Of a DNA stretch of 64,000 nucleotides, positions 1 to 30,013 are shown in pieces. How positions within the stretch are numbered: position 1 is the first letter of the stretch; every line of letters starts with the position of its first letter. Origin of the DNA: Zeus faber (lineage: Eukaryota; Chordata; Actinopteri; Zeiformes; Zeidae); assembly GCA_960531495.1 (NCBI GenBank), contig OY482861.1:5353839-5417838 (forward strand), written 5' to 3'. Made by a program: the position numbers and the translations under genes. The notes beneath the pieces were generated by a model that had not been told where the DNA came from, ran no database searches, and saw only the letters and a program-made list of their open reading frames with translations.

Positions 1-159
1 TCTTACCTGCTTGATGCAGGCTGGGCTTTTCGATTGATATTTTATCTCTTTTGCCCTTTTTGTAAATAGAAACGCATTCTGTTTGAATTGAACCCAGTGC
101 CATGTCCCTCCTTATTTTTCTGAATTCGAGCCGGTCGTAACATACAATCTGCAGGAGTC

Positions 160-470
160 GTTGAACAGTCCAAAACATTGTGTTTGTCTCCTCACACATG
201 GGAGTTTGCTTGCAGCTCCAGAGCAACGTGTCTGAATCGTGTCTGTTTTGTTTTAGTCACAAAAGATTAAAATGTTGTTGCAGTGTTAAATCTTTGTGGA
301 CTAAAGGTAGTAGACAGTCACCTTCCAATTTTTAGGATAAAGTCATAACACGCAACAAGTGTATCAGCTTGTGGTAGTAATTCTGTTGTGTCACCAGGAC
401 TCTGAAAACTTGTGTCACCGTGTCATTACATCAGCTGATGCTGCATTCATTTGAAACTCGGAAAATGCCA
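160..470. repeat. Interspersed repeat, copy 1 (partner near 11.2 kb)
   Basis: Segments such as the one around GTAGTAGACAG and the following TTTTTAGGATA, and CAAGTGTATCAGCT, recur in the same order and orientation at about 11155-11490. The two copies are diverged with gaps. Family unknown. One copy lies upstream of dqx1 and the other in its third intron. Confidence 0.6.
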
Positions 471-1400
471 GCAGAATTTCTCCACGGACTTTCGGCTGCA
501 GGGAGGACTCAACGAACAACTACACTGCAAGAACGAGTTATTCGCAAATGTGAGAATCACTGGAAATCTTTCGCGATTTGGTAAATGAATCAGTGAACAA
601 ATCTTTTTAGTGAACTGAATCAAAAGATTTGTGTCCCTGAAAGAATCGGAACTCCCACCACTAGTGGAGGGCCATATATTTTCCTCAGCAGAAGTTTCCA
701 GTTCCCAGTTGTCGTGAACGCTCACATCGACATGACCAGTCATCAGCTGCTTGGACTTAGTAGGCCGACCAAAACAAGTTGATTGAGTTTGTGCTCATCA
801 GGAAAAGCAGAAATAAATACAGAAATATACGTAAATAACCAAAAAAAAATGTTTATATATATATATATAGATTTATGGAAATAGATAGAAATATATTTGG
901 AAATGAATGACCAAATTAATGTCAGAATATGAAAATGAATAATAAATGTGGAAAAAATAAAGCAGTAATAAATTCTGATTCACACCAATATATATTTATA
1001 TACTCATTTCCAGACATATCAATCTCTTTCTGTATATATTTTACAATGTTTTTATATTCTTCTTTATATTTACACATCTATTTATTAATCATTTATTTAT
1101 TTATTTGTTTGTTTTTTTTGTTTGTTTGTTTGTGTGTTTAGCATTGTGACACTTTCAGGATTCCATAAAAAATGATTCCAGGGTTATTTCAGAAATGTAT
1201 TGAGTGATTATGCAGGTTCTGTAATTATAGCTACTGACATCAACATCATCCTTTTTTTTGTTGAGAAAAGTAGACCTAAATTTAACAAATTACATTACAT
1301 ATGTGTTATAACATAACATGTTGTTATAATTTCCTATTCTAGATACAAATATGATAAAAAAAATTACACCTACAGAACTGTAGTTTAAAATGTGTATATC

Positions 1401-1415
1401 CTGTGTGTGTTTGTA

Positions 1416-1494
<79 letters not shown>
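1401..1494. repeat. Composite GT/TA/CA microsatellite
   Basis: A GT-rich stretch passes into about 30 TA units and then CA units. GT followed by TA followed by AC makes the block nearly self-complementary. Confidence 0.9.
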
Positions 1495-1499
1495 TCTAA

Positions 1500-1870
1500 A
1501 ATTATATAAACACTGAGCAAAATATTAATATGAAGGACCCAATAAGAAATGTGTCGATGTGTCGTGCAGTCATGGGATCATAGAACCTTTTCTTACGAGG
1601 AAAAGCCAGGGATTGAGCAGGTGGAAATGTCCTTCTTCACTCCAGAACTTCTATTTAAAAAGCTCAATGATCAGGTGATCTGGGAGGTCATGGTAGACCG
1701 TACCCTTAATGGTAAAAAAGATGAGAAGGGGGAGAGAACATGGACACTTCCACTGTTTGATCCAAGAGCTGAAACCGCAGATAGAATGCCGCAGCTGCTT
1801 TCTATAATTCTTTAATTACATATTAATAACAGAATGACTGTTGCATGTTGTGTGACTTTGTTAACAACCT
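1500..1870. other. Upstream stretch with no recognised gene
   Basis: An 88-codon open frame at 1549-1815 is present, but I recognise no family, promoter or splice pattern in it. It could be chance or a transposon scrap. Confidence 0.3.
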
Positions 1871-2052
1871 ATTTCCTGATTGTCAAAACTGTCAAGACTG
1901 TTTGAAAAATAGTACGGACATGCCAATTATATTGACATGTCCGCCCCCTCACGCCCCCTCACTATTATTTCCTGATTGTCAAAACTGTCAAGACTGTTTG
2001 AAAAATAGTACTGACATGCCAATTATATTGACATGTCCGCCCCCTCACTATT
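1871..2052. repeat. 96-bp tandem duplication upstream of dqx1 exon
   Basis: The second copy starts 96 bp after the first and they are nearly identical. The first contains an extra ten bases (an additional CGCCCCCTCA-type block). Each unit carries an imperfect inverted repeat, GGACATGCCAA ... TTGACATGTCC. The array ends about 25 bp before the acceptor of the start-codon exon. Confidence 0.9.
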
Positions 2053-2094
2053 CTTTACACTGTTTTCTTCTTTCTAGGGAATCTCTGTGAACAA

Positions 2095-2114
2095 ATGTTC
2101 ATCATCCCCTGGTG

Positions 2115-2115
<1 letters not shown>
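2095..2115 (+). promoter_or_regulatory. Six-codon upstream ORF overlapping the dqx1 start
   Basis: An ATG at 2095 opens a six-codon reading frame whose TGA stop occupies 2113-2115, so the stop shares its A with the first main ATG in a TGATG arrangement. A second in-frame ATG at 2118 has A at -3 and G at +4, a strong start context. The segment lies in the predicted 5' UTR part of an exon that appears to begin at 2078, after a polypyrimidine tract and AG at 2076-2077. If this leader is transcribed, the short ORF could lower or tune translation by termination-reinitiation. No transcript evidence is available here. Confidence 0.45.
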
Positions 2116-20730
<18,615 letters not shown>

Positions 20731-21258
20731 GGGGAGAAGAAGTACTGAAAATCCAAGCTTCCTTTTTGCTTTTTACTGTGCGTTTTTGGTGGATTTTTTT
20801 CTCTAAAGTAGCTATTATTCTGAGGATTCATCATGTGAGATTAAATGATTTTGATATTTAATTTGCAAGGGTAAATTCGCTGGGAGTTATTTCTCACACA
20901 AAGTTTATCTAGGAATATAGTAATATATTGGAGTGAGATTTTTCTCAGATCTGTTAGTTAACTGTGACATCACTTTGTTGAACAGAAACTGTTATTGGAT
21001 AACAGTTGGCCGCTATGCAGATGCCCAAACAGAGATAAACTGTAAACTGATGGATAGGCAAATCTCAGGGCTGACTTTACTGCTGTCGTTGAGGAAACAA
21101 TTTTTTCTTCTATGTTGGTCATACATTTTTTGATACTCTTTGTATAAAGTGTTGGTATTGTGTATGGATGTTAATCCTACCTTCTTTCCAGCATTGTGTG
21201 AACTAAAGTAAAGTAAAAATATATTGCCCAATTTAATCGGCTATATATTTTAATTATG

Positions 21259-21264
21259 AATAAA
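21259..21264 (+). promoter_or_regulatory. Polyadenylation signal of dqx1
   Basis: AATAAA, about 530 bp after the stop codon, is the first well-placed canonical signal downstream. It suggests a 3' UTR of roughly 0.55 kb with no obvious repeat insertion. Confidence 0.6.
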
Positions 21265-21960
21265 ATCGTTAAAACAGCCTGTAGTGTTTTACCCTTGGTA
21301 TGTGTAGATTAGCCTTGTGTTTAGAATACAGTGGTTATTCACTTAAAACGTTTGGTCTCGGTCATACCATTCCGATTCGTAGCTTCCGTTTCAACTTAAC
21401 AATGAAGTGAGCAGCCGATTCACAGAGCCTGTTTTCATGGTGCATTCAGATTCGTCTGAAGTTTTTGACTTTTTTTTTTTATTGCACGCAGACCACCTAA
21501 AACCATGTCTAGATCTGTACTTATAGTAGTTAAATGACTGTACTAATAGCAGTCAAACCTGCACTAGATTCTAATAAGAAGCCCATATTGCATTTCTAAC
21601 ACAGTTTCTGATTTGTCAAAGTAATATTCTATTTGTTAAAACAGGAACAATGGATTTTACTGTATTTTTTCCACACTGGCCACATAAAACCAGGTATATT
21701 TCAAAAAGTATTGTACTAATGTCAGCCAAACCTGGACAAGATTATAATGAGAAGCCTATATTGCACTTCTAACATATTTTCTGATTCGTGAAAGTAATAT
21801 TCTATTTATGAAAACAGTAACAAGGTGGATTTGACTGTTTTTTCCACACAGGCCACATAAAGCCTCAAAAAAATTCAAAAATACAGTACATACATTATAC
21901 ATATACTGTATATGTACAGTATACATATATTTTTTATTTATTTATACTTATGTACTTATA
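21265..21960. other. Downstream of dqx1, no gene
   Basis: A diverged direct duplication is visible: the segment around CATATTGCATTTCTAACA (21586) recurs near 21757 with similar flanks (period about 175 bp). The rest is AT-rich. Confidence 0.5.
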
Positions 21961-22088
21961 TTTATATATACTTGCAGTATATATATTCTGTATTTATATA
22001 TGTATGTACATCCATATGTACTGTATATATAGTATACACTTATTCTGTGTATATATATACACATATATATACACACACACACACACAC

Positions 22089-23247
22089 AGGCCACTTTAA
22101 TAGGTACACCTGTTCAATTGCTTGTTAACACAAATAGCTAATCAGCCAATCACATGGCATTGCATTTAGGCATGTAGACATGGTGAGGATGACTTTCTGA
22201 AGTTCAAACCGAGCATCAGAATGGGGAAGAAAGGGGATTTAAGTGACCTTGAATGTGGCATGATTGTTTGTGCCAGATGGGCTGGTCTGAGTATTTCAGG
22301 AACAGCTGACCTACTGGGATTTTCACGCACAACCAGCGTTGGCAGAGAATGGTCTGGAATAGAGAAAATATCCAGTGAGTGGCAGTTGTGTGGACGAAAA
22401 TGCCTTGTTGATGTCGGGGGAGAATGGGCAGACTGGTTCGAGACGATAGAAAGGCAACAGTAACTCAAATAACCACTCGTTACAACCAAGGTATGCAGAA
22501 TACCATCTCTGAACGCACAACACATCAAACCTTGAAGCAGATGGGCTACAGCAGCAGAAGACCACACCGGGTGTCACAGGAAACTGAGGCTACAATTCAC
22601 ACAGGCTCACCAAAAATGGACAATAGAAGATTGGAAGAACGTTGCCTGGTCTGATGAGTCTCGATTTCAGCTGCGACATTCAGATGGTAGGGTCAGAATT
22701 TGGCGTAAACAACATGAAAGCATGGATCCATCCTGCCTTGTTGCTTCAGGCTGGTGGTGGTGTAATGGTGTGGGGGATATTTTCTTGGCACACTTTGGAC
22801 ACCTTAGTACCAATTGAGCATGGTTTAAACGCCACAGCATAGCTGAGTAGTGTTGCTGACCATGTCCATCCCTTAATGACCACAGTGTACCCATCTTCTG
22901 ATGGCTACTTCCAGCAGGATAATGCACCAAGTCACAAAGCTGAAATCATCTCAAACTGGTTTCTTGAACACAACAATGAGTTCACTATACTCCAATGGCC
23001 TCCATAGTCACCAGATCTCAGTCCAGTAGAGCAGCTTTGAGCTTTTTTAGAACGGGAGATTCGCATCATGGATGTGCAGCAGACATCTGCAGCAACTGTG
23101 TAATGCTATCAGGTCAAAATGGATCAAAATCTCTGAGGAATGTTACCAAAACCTTGTTGAATCTATGCCACGAAGAATTAAGGCAGTTCTGGAGGCAAAA
23201 GGGGGTCCAACCTGGTACTAGCAAGGTGTACATAATAAAGTGTCCGG
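22089..23247 (+). mobile_element. Tc1-like transposon, inactive transposase
   Basis: The ends are inverted repeats (CACTTTAATAGGTACACCTG on the left and the complement CACTTTATTATGTACACC on the right), inside TA-rich microsatellite flanks. The transposase starts at 22221 (MGKKGDLSDLECGMIV) with helix-turn-helix-like residues. The three DDE blocks are still visible in different frames: SDESRF near 22650, QDNAPSH near 22920, and SPVEQL near 23020. Frameshifts near 22440 and 22660 and stops near 22843 make it inactive. Confidence 0.88.
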
Positions 23248-23249
23248 TG

Positions 23250-23251
23250 AG

Positions 23252-23295
<44 letters not shown>

Positions 23296-23400
23296 TTACA
23301 TATGTATATATATACATTATATATTTATTTATACAGTATATATGTATATAAATAGATGAATACTGTATGTATATATTTTTTTTTTTTTACTATTTTTTTT
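23250..23400. repeat. TA/CA microsatellite block
   Basis: TA and CA repeats directly follow the Tc1-like element and mirror the TA/CA block before it (21880-22089), consistent with insertion into a microsatellite. Confidence 0.85.
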
Positions 23401-23444
23401 ACCTGTGCTGTCAACATGCTGGACAAACAACACAGAGTATTTGT

Positions 23445-23946
23445 ATGCTATTGCATCTTTGACAGAGTTCATTTGCAAATGGGGTTCAACTTCTCAACCT
23501 GCAATGCAACTCTTTGTACATTCTTTTATCATCAAGAACTGCTGCATTAACTCTGTCCTGTGGACGGCCTGTAGGATGAAAAGAGCACAGCTTTTTATTA
23601 ACAAGAACCACCACCACCCCTCTTTGGAGAACTATCTTTGCATGTTTGGTCTTTAAACAACTTGTTATCATTGCTCCTCCAAGAGGGAGGAAATCACCAC
23701 GGTTGAGACAAATAAACATAGAAACAACAAATAAACATAAATAAATAAATAAATAAAACACCAACGTGTACATGGTAAAACAACCATAGATAGATCAGAT
23801 GAAAATATGTATCAACAAAACAGAGTTAATAAAGTGCACTGCCAAAACTGGAACAGCAATTTGGCATATGGCCTCTTCCTGTCATAGTTATGGCAGTAAA
23901 TGGGGGCGGAAAGGGGAGGAGTCTGTGTGTGTGTGTGTGTGTGTGT
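23445..23946 (+). repeat. Unclassified interspersed repeat R, copy 1
   Basis: It matches about 56497-57010 in the same orientation, for example around AACCTGCAATGCAACTC, AAGAACTGCTGCA and CTGTCATAGTTATGGCAGTAAAT. Both copies end in a TG microsatellite. Family not identified. Confidence 0.75.
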
Positions 23947-23968
23947 TATTTAGTTCTGGTGTATGAGG

Positions 23969-24720
23969 TGTTGTGGTTAATTAGTAACCCCACATAAAAA
24001 TAAACTGATTACATGTTATACTAAACCACCAATACTCAAGGTATATGTATCAAAAAATAAAAAAATAGAAGTGTGCTATAAACCAAAAAAGGGAAGTGAT
24101 GAAATTACAAAAGGAACTCAAGTATTTTTTTTTTTATTCAAAAAGTATGCTATAAAACCAAAAAAGTGAACTTAAGTCTTCTACAAAAAAAAACAGGCCA
24201 AAGAAAGAATGACCAAATGCAGCTGACACAAAGAGAAAGGGCCCAAGGTCATACAGCCATATATGGCATAAAGAATTTTATGAACCACAGAAGTAACCTT
24301 ATCCAAAAAAATAGAAAACCCCTGGTAACAGGCTGTGATTGGTTCACCCCTACAGAGGCTGTGATTGGTTGTTTGGAAGACCACCCCCCAAAACAATAGA
24401 AAACCCCTGGTAACAGGACTGCGAGCTGTGATTGGCTCACACCCACAAAGAATATGATTGGTTATTTGGAAGCTACCCCCCAAAAAAAGAGTAAAACCCT
24501 GGTAACAGGACTATGAGTCGGTCCCGGCGCAGAAAGGGGCAGAACATGTAATGGGAGAAGAGTACATCTCAGATTTATATATATTTGCCAAAAAGGTTCA
24601 GTTCGTCAGTCAATTTCACCAAGCCTACTTAAAGTGTATTGCTGTACTTGACGCTCAATAAACTGTTTTGCATCAGACTTTGTATGGTTCCAACGTTTTT
24701 TATTCCAAGTTGTTTGAGGC
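23969..24720 (+). repeat. ERV-A 5' LTR
   Basis: It begins TGTTGTGGTTAATTAGTAAC. A U3 block of about 86 bp built on GAAAACCCCTGGTAACAGG and TGTGATTGG is repeated near 24311, 24398 and 24490. A TATATATA stretch near 24575 and AATAAA at 24657-24662 follow. An LTR in the opposite orientation at 58.2-58.8 kb starts with the same bases. The 3' boundary is uncertain and may extend to about 24900. Confidence 0.75.
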
Positions 24721-25640
24721 CAGAACAGATAGAAACATCATCCAGAAATCCAGACTTTTTACTCGCCCAGCCCTGGACCTCTTTGGTCATGAGAGAACGA
24801 CGACCAAGACGAGGACCGAAGAACTGAAAAGGACCAGCCTGCACTCCAGAGACACTACTGGTCACAAAGATTTGAAGGTAAGCAGAGACTTTTTTCTGCA
24901 AATTCAGTTTGTGTGTGTCTGAGTGCAGGACTCCAGGTTGCAGGTATCAGAAAAGTCTGTTCTCCAACTAATCTAAAATATTGACGTAGTTCAAAATGAC
25001 TGTAAATATAATTTTAATCAGAAAAAGGAACTTAGACAGAAGCTGATGCGAGTAATCTATGTGCATGTGTGATTATGAATGATCATGATTTGGAAAGAAT
25101 GAGTGATCCTCGTTGGTCTGTGGTTTGTCTTGTGTATGCTGGAGGATTGGTTGCCGCTGAACGCACATTAGAACCATAGGAAAAAGGTGTAAAAATAGCA
25201 TGTCCGTAGTATGTTTAGTCGCAGTTACAGCACTGAGAGGAAAAGTTTGTTGTTGCTACCCACTCAGCACTTTGGGCAGCTGATCTCGAGCAGGGGGTGA
25301 CACTGGGTGACCTTTACTGGAGTGGTTAAGCCTCACAGGGTGAGCTATATCTGGACACAATCAAATGTAAAATTCAATAAACAAAGGCAAATCAATTAAT
25401 GTAAAACTACATTTAATATACAGGCGAATTAAAAACAGAAAACATATATATATATATATATTTTTAAAGATAAATAAATAGGCTAATAAAATTAATAATT
25501 AGAATTTTTAAGGACGATTAACTAGAGGAAAACTAGGTACGATACAAGAAAAAAGGTTGTGTGCAAATTTTCTAACAGCAAAGATGATGATGGCACCAGT
25601 ACAAATTCTGGTGAAACAGTTCCCACTAAGTAAACATCCA
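24721..25640 (+). other. ERV-A U5/leader region
   Basis: Sequence between LTR and gag. I could not place a convincing primer-binding site. A short TATATATA/poly-T patch lies near 25445. Confidence 0.4.
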
Positions 25641-25645
25641 ACAAG

Positions 25646-26945
25646 ATGGAGGATTTGGCGATGAGCGCTGGCTTTTTGGCCTTCTTGGCTGCGTACTCTC
25701 TCAGGCGCTTCTCTTTGAGGCATTGTGTGAGGAAATGGAAACTGAGACAGAAAAGAAAAAAAGATTCAAAAATGAGAAAGAGAACAAGAGATTTAAAAAA
25801 TGTTCTTAGAGGAAGGAGATGGGTGGAGAAAAAGCATGAAGAAAGTCAAGGAGATGTTAGTGGAAAGAGAGGAAAGAAGAGTAGAGGAAAGCCAAGCGAA
25901 GGTGTCAGAGAAGGCATGTTTACCGATATACCCACCTGCATATGAGCCCGGGCAGTACCCAGTGGTTAAAGGAGTTGTGGCAATCGAGGGGGACATAGAA
26001 ATGACCGATGACCATACAGGCCTGAGCCACATGAATCAGAAAGGCAGGCCAGAAGGGTTCTCGTGGTAGATTGCTATTAAGCCATGAAACGGCAAGACAG
26101 ACAATGGAGGGATGTGAGAGAGTCATTAAATAGACTGATAATTGAGCCACTGGCCAGGCAGGACAGGCATGAAGCCAGAAACATAAGGGAATCATTAGAT
26201 AGACAGAATAGAAGAGGCTTTGAGCTGCATGAAGAAAGGAGCAGACAGGATTCTGGTTCAGAGATAGGGGGAGGCCCTAGTGTGGCCCCTAGTGAAGAGT
26301 CAACACCAAGTACAGGGGGAGGTAACTTGATCACATTGGAGAGGGAAGAAGAAGGAATGAGCCTAAGAGACAGAAATCAGACCTCCACAGAGATTTGGTC
26401 AACAACACCCAATACTGGTTAAGGGACAACAATTACAGTATATTCCTAGGGGAACACAAGATATGGAAGGTCTAGTATCAAGATTGCCAAATTTGAATGG
26501 GGGAGCTAGTAAGTGGATTAGGATTTTTGAGAAATGCACTGTGGGGAAGATGTTAGTGGAGGGGGATCTAAATGCTCTTTTGGCCAGAGTTCTGGGGACG
26601 ACCAAGATGGAATCCGTACCGACAAATGGTCATCCAGACCCGATAAACAGGACAGTGGAGAACGACGGTGTTGGTTTTGATCTCTACAGACACGCCACAT
26701 GGGGTGCACTGAGGAAGGAATTCCCAACTCGGATAGACCCAGGGGCGCTACAGGGGCAGGCGCTGGGGGACACAGAGAACCCTGCCTCCTACATCCAGAA
26801 GGAGGTCAAAAGGTGGCGGCTGGAAACTGAGAGAGATCCGGAGACAGACACGATAATATCTGCCATATTCAGGAGATCTATGGTCGAGCTGTTACCAGGA
26901 CCAGTCAGGAACAAACTGGATGACGTGGTGGGATTAATCTCATAG
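25646..26945 (+). pseudogene. ERV-A gag, broken into three frames
   Basis: Three overlapping frames (25646-25945, 25800-26422 with a break, 26463-26945) encode a basic and charged start, a PPAY motif near 25930 that looks like a late-budding domain, a coiled, charged middle, and a capsid-like block (for example WGALRKEFPTRIDPGALQGQ). Gag builds the retroviral core. Frameshifts and stops at about 25945, 26069 and 26422 disrupt it, and the sequence stops at the junction with an L2-like LINE at 26946. No pol follows. Retroviral origin is supported by the LTR just upstream. Confidence 0.7.
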
Positions 26946-27570
26946 AGATCTAAGAACAGGTGTGATGTGTTCAAAATATTGCAGCTACATTTTGGATTTA
27001 CTGTAGCCGCTGCACAGCTGATTTCGGGAGGCCAGTGAATAGGTCATTACAGTAGTCCAATCTGCTTGTTCATGGATGAATTCATGGATAAATTTTTCAG
27101 AGTCTGCTTTTGACAGGAAACCTCTTAATTTTGAAATGTTTTTTAGATGGTAGAAGGCTGAATTTGTGATGTGATTGATATGGCTCTTAAAATTTAGATC
27201 GGCATCTATGATTACACCCAGATTTCTGGCTACATTCTTGCTCTCCAGAGACAGAGAGCTGAGATGAGCCAAATGTTCTGTCTCTGAGCCTAGTATTTCT
27301 GTTTCATCATTCATTCACCCATCATCATCATCATCATCATTGTTCAATTGTAAAAAGTTCTGTGACATCAATGCATTAATATCATTAATACACTGAGTGA
27401 GGGAGTGTATGGGGATTAGATGATTGGGAGATAGGGACATGTACAGTTGTGAATCATCTGCATAATAATGGTAATTTATTTTGGGTTTCTTTATAATATG
27501 TGCAAGTGGGAGCATATAGATGTTAAACAATAATGAGCCAAGAATCAAATCTTGGGGCACTCAACATATA
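26946..27570 (-). pseudogene. L2-like LINE ORF2, RT C-terminal part
   Basis: The minus strand encodes a catalytic YADDSQLY block near 27470 and then RT thumb and C-terminal segments (27314-26985). This is the downstream part of the element continuing at 30014-33095. It matches the fragment at 36.1-37.1 kb on the + strand. The end at 26946 falls inside coding sequence (AGATCTCTA), so the natural 3' end is missing. Confidence 0.85.
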
Positions 27571-30013
27571 GGATTCTTCATAGGAATAGTTGTAAAAATC
27601 CCTAAATTTTCAGTACAACAATTGAGTTGGTTGAGAATGTCATCTTGGGTGGGGTGAGTTTTGCACAGAACACGGGCCACCAATGCGACACATCTTCAGT
27701 TGTGTGCCCCGGCTTCATTGGGTGTTTCGGCCATTTATCACAAGACACCCTCTGCCGAGGTTGGCCCACCACAGGTTGATCAGACCTGAGTGTGTGTCGC
27801 ACGATGGCACCAACATGATTATTTGGCAGCCCCATGTTGCGTCCCTCCAGTTCAGCCACAGCCAGTGACTGCTCCGCTCAGCTGCAGTGGCAAGTTCTTT
27901 GATTGCCTTCCTTTGGGCCTGCCCTCTGATCCCTACCTCTTTTGAGAGCCTTGTGGTGGACTTGGCTACAAAACCTCTGCAGCCCAACTCCACTGGCCGC
28001 ACCTTCACGTTCCAGCCCCGTCCCTCTGCCTCTGCTGGTAAGTTGGCATACCGCAGCCTCTTCCGTTCAAATGCCTCATCGATGGCCCCCTCCCATGGGA
28101 CAGACAGCTCAATGATAAAGACTTGCCGGCAGGACTTGGACCAGAGGACAAGATCTGGGCGCAGGTTGGTAACTGCAATTTCGGGTGGGAAAGTGAGCCT
28201 CTGGCTGAGGTCTACCCGCATTTCCCAATCCCGGGCTGTGTTCAGTGGGCCAGAGTCTGGGAGTGATGGCTTGGTCCGCCATTTCTCCCCTTCCCGCATG
28301 AAGGTTGTTCTCCGTGGGAAGGTAGTCTGGGCATTTAGAGGCATGGCATTGGAGGTTACCCTCTTGTTCTCGATTACGGGAGCCAAGCATTTCAGCACTT
28401 GGTTGTGGCGCCAGGTGTATCTTCCTTGCGTTAAGCTGGTCTTGCAACCCACCAAGATGCGTTTGAGGGTTGCTGGGGCTGCACACTGGAGACGGGCTGG
28501 GTCCTCTCCATACCAGAGATGTAGGTTGGTTGGGGAGGGCAGGACATCATAAGTGGCTCTGATGATGAAACTTAGCCTATTTGACTCCATGCCCCACATC
28601 TCGCTTCAGGTTATCTTCCTCCTCTCCACGCCATCCCACTTTATCCAGCGGCCTTGCTGGGCTTGAGAGACTGCCTTGGCACACCTAGCTGCTTCCTCCT
28701 GGTGGCGCACCTCCTCCACAACCATGTGCCGCCGTTCGATTGGAGTAGCCTTTTGCCATGTGGGTGTTGTTGTTGCCAAGCCAAAGCCCCCACTACATCC
28801 CGGTGCCTGAGGGCCGTCTTTGCCACCGCAACTTCTGCCGATGGCTTCCATTTCCTTCCCGTTGTTAGGGTTGGAGCAGCACCTCTGACAAATGGATCCC
28901 GGGATTCTGTGAGAGTCATCTCCAGCCTTGATTTGGCACATTTGTACTCCTCCACTAGGCTTGAGATTGGCAGGGAGAGGGTTCTGCTGCCATACATGCC
29001 AATGCTGGTAAGGCATCTCGGCAGTCCAAGCCACTTCCTCACTTGTGCATTTACTAGCCTTTCTAGCCGATTGGCATGGGATAGAGTGACCTCATAGATG
29101 GAAATTGGCCACATGAGACGGGGCAGCAGCCCAAACTGAAAGCACCACAGCTTCAGCTTCCCGGGGAGAGCAGTGTTGTTGATCTGCTTGAGGCCACTGA
29201 TTGTATCCTGCCTGAGTTGTTCCACCTGCTTTGAGTCTTTGAGTTCTGCGCTATACCAGCAGCCAAGGCTTTTGATAGGCTTCTACAGAACTGTTGGTAT
29301 TGGCCTGTTGTTGACATGAAACCTCTCATTGGCAAGCTGGCCTTTGACAATGGAGATACTGAGGGATTTGCTGGGTTTAATCTCCATTTGTGCCCATTTG
29401 ATGTTTCCCTGGAGTTTATCCAGCAGGCGTTTGGTGCATGCGTTTGTTGTTGTTATTGTTGTTATGTCGTCCATGTACGCCCTGATTGAAGGAAGACGCA
29501 GCCCGCTCTTCAACCGTTCCCCTCCAACCACCCATTGGGATCCTCGAATAATAAGCTCCATTGCCATGGTAAACACCAGTGGAGAAATGGTGCAGTCCGC
29601 CATTATGCCTATCTCGAGGTGCTGCCAGGCAGTTGTAATGGCCTGTGCTGTAACACAGAACTGGAGGTCTTGGAAGTAGTCTTTGACCAGCCTTATGATA
29701 CCCTCTGGGACTTGGAAGAAGTTGAACGCCGTCTACAAAATCTCATGAGGCACTGACCCGAAGGCATTGGCAAGATCTAAGAAAACCACATGCAGGTCTT
29801 TCTTCTCCTTCTTGGCTGTCTGTACCTGGTGCCAGATGACATTTGGGTGTTCCAGGCATCCTGAGAATCCACTTATCCCTGCCTTCTGCCTTCGGCCTTG
29901 CTTCCAGCTGGTGCTCAGGTGGTTGAATTGGTGGCATGTCATCCGGAATGCTGGGTGGCACATGCCTCTGGTTGTCTGAGTAGGTCTTCCTCAGGTGCTC
30001 CTCTAGTTCCCTT
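27571..30013 (-). mobile_element. RLE-type LINE nested inside the L2-like LINE
   Basis: Flanked by the 5-bp direct repeat ATATA (27566-27570 and 30014-30018). On the minus strand it encodes VFLDLANAFGSVPHEI (RT motif A, about 29770), a YMDD catalytic block (about 29470), the downstream RT part, then RPDLVLWS and IELSVPWE (about 28100), which match a restriction-like endonuclease. Frames are open over long stretches (28599-27715, 29225-28641, 29603-29283) but shift against each other. Compared with relatives, RT segments before the palm are missing near 29890. The clade within R2/R4/NeSL/Hero/Utopia is not determined. Confidence 0.82.

Noticed and set aside
1549..1815. 88-codon frame upstream of dqx1 as a possible first exon
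   Set aside because: No donor in a compatible phase was found and the residues match no DHX N-terminus. The exon with the ATG begins at an acceptor further downstream.
2112..2114. GTG start codon for dqx1
   Set aside because: Vertebrate nuclear genes rarely use GTG, and two ATGs follow immediately in frame.
27887..28552. Long + strand frame (221 codons) opposite the nested LINE
   Set aside because: It is the antisense shadow of the restriction-like endonuclease frame, which carries the recognisable motifs.
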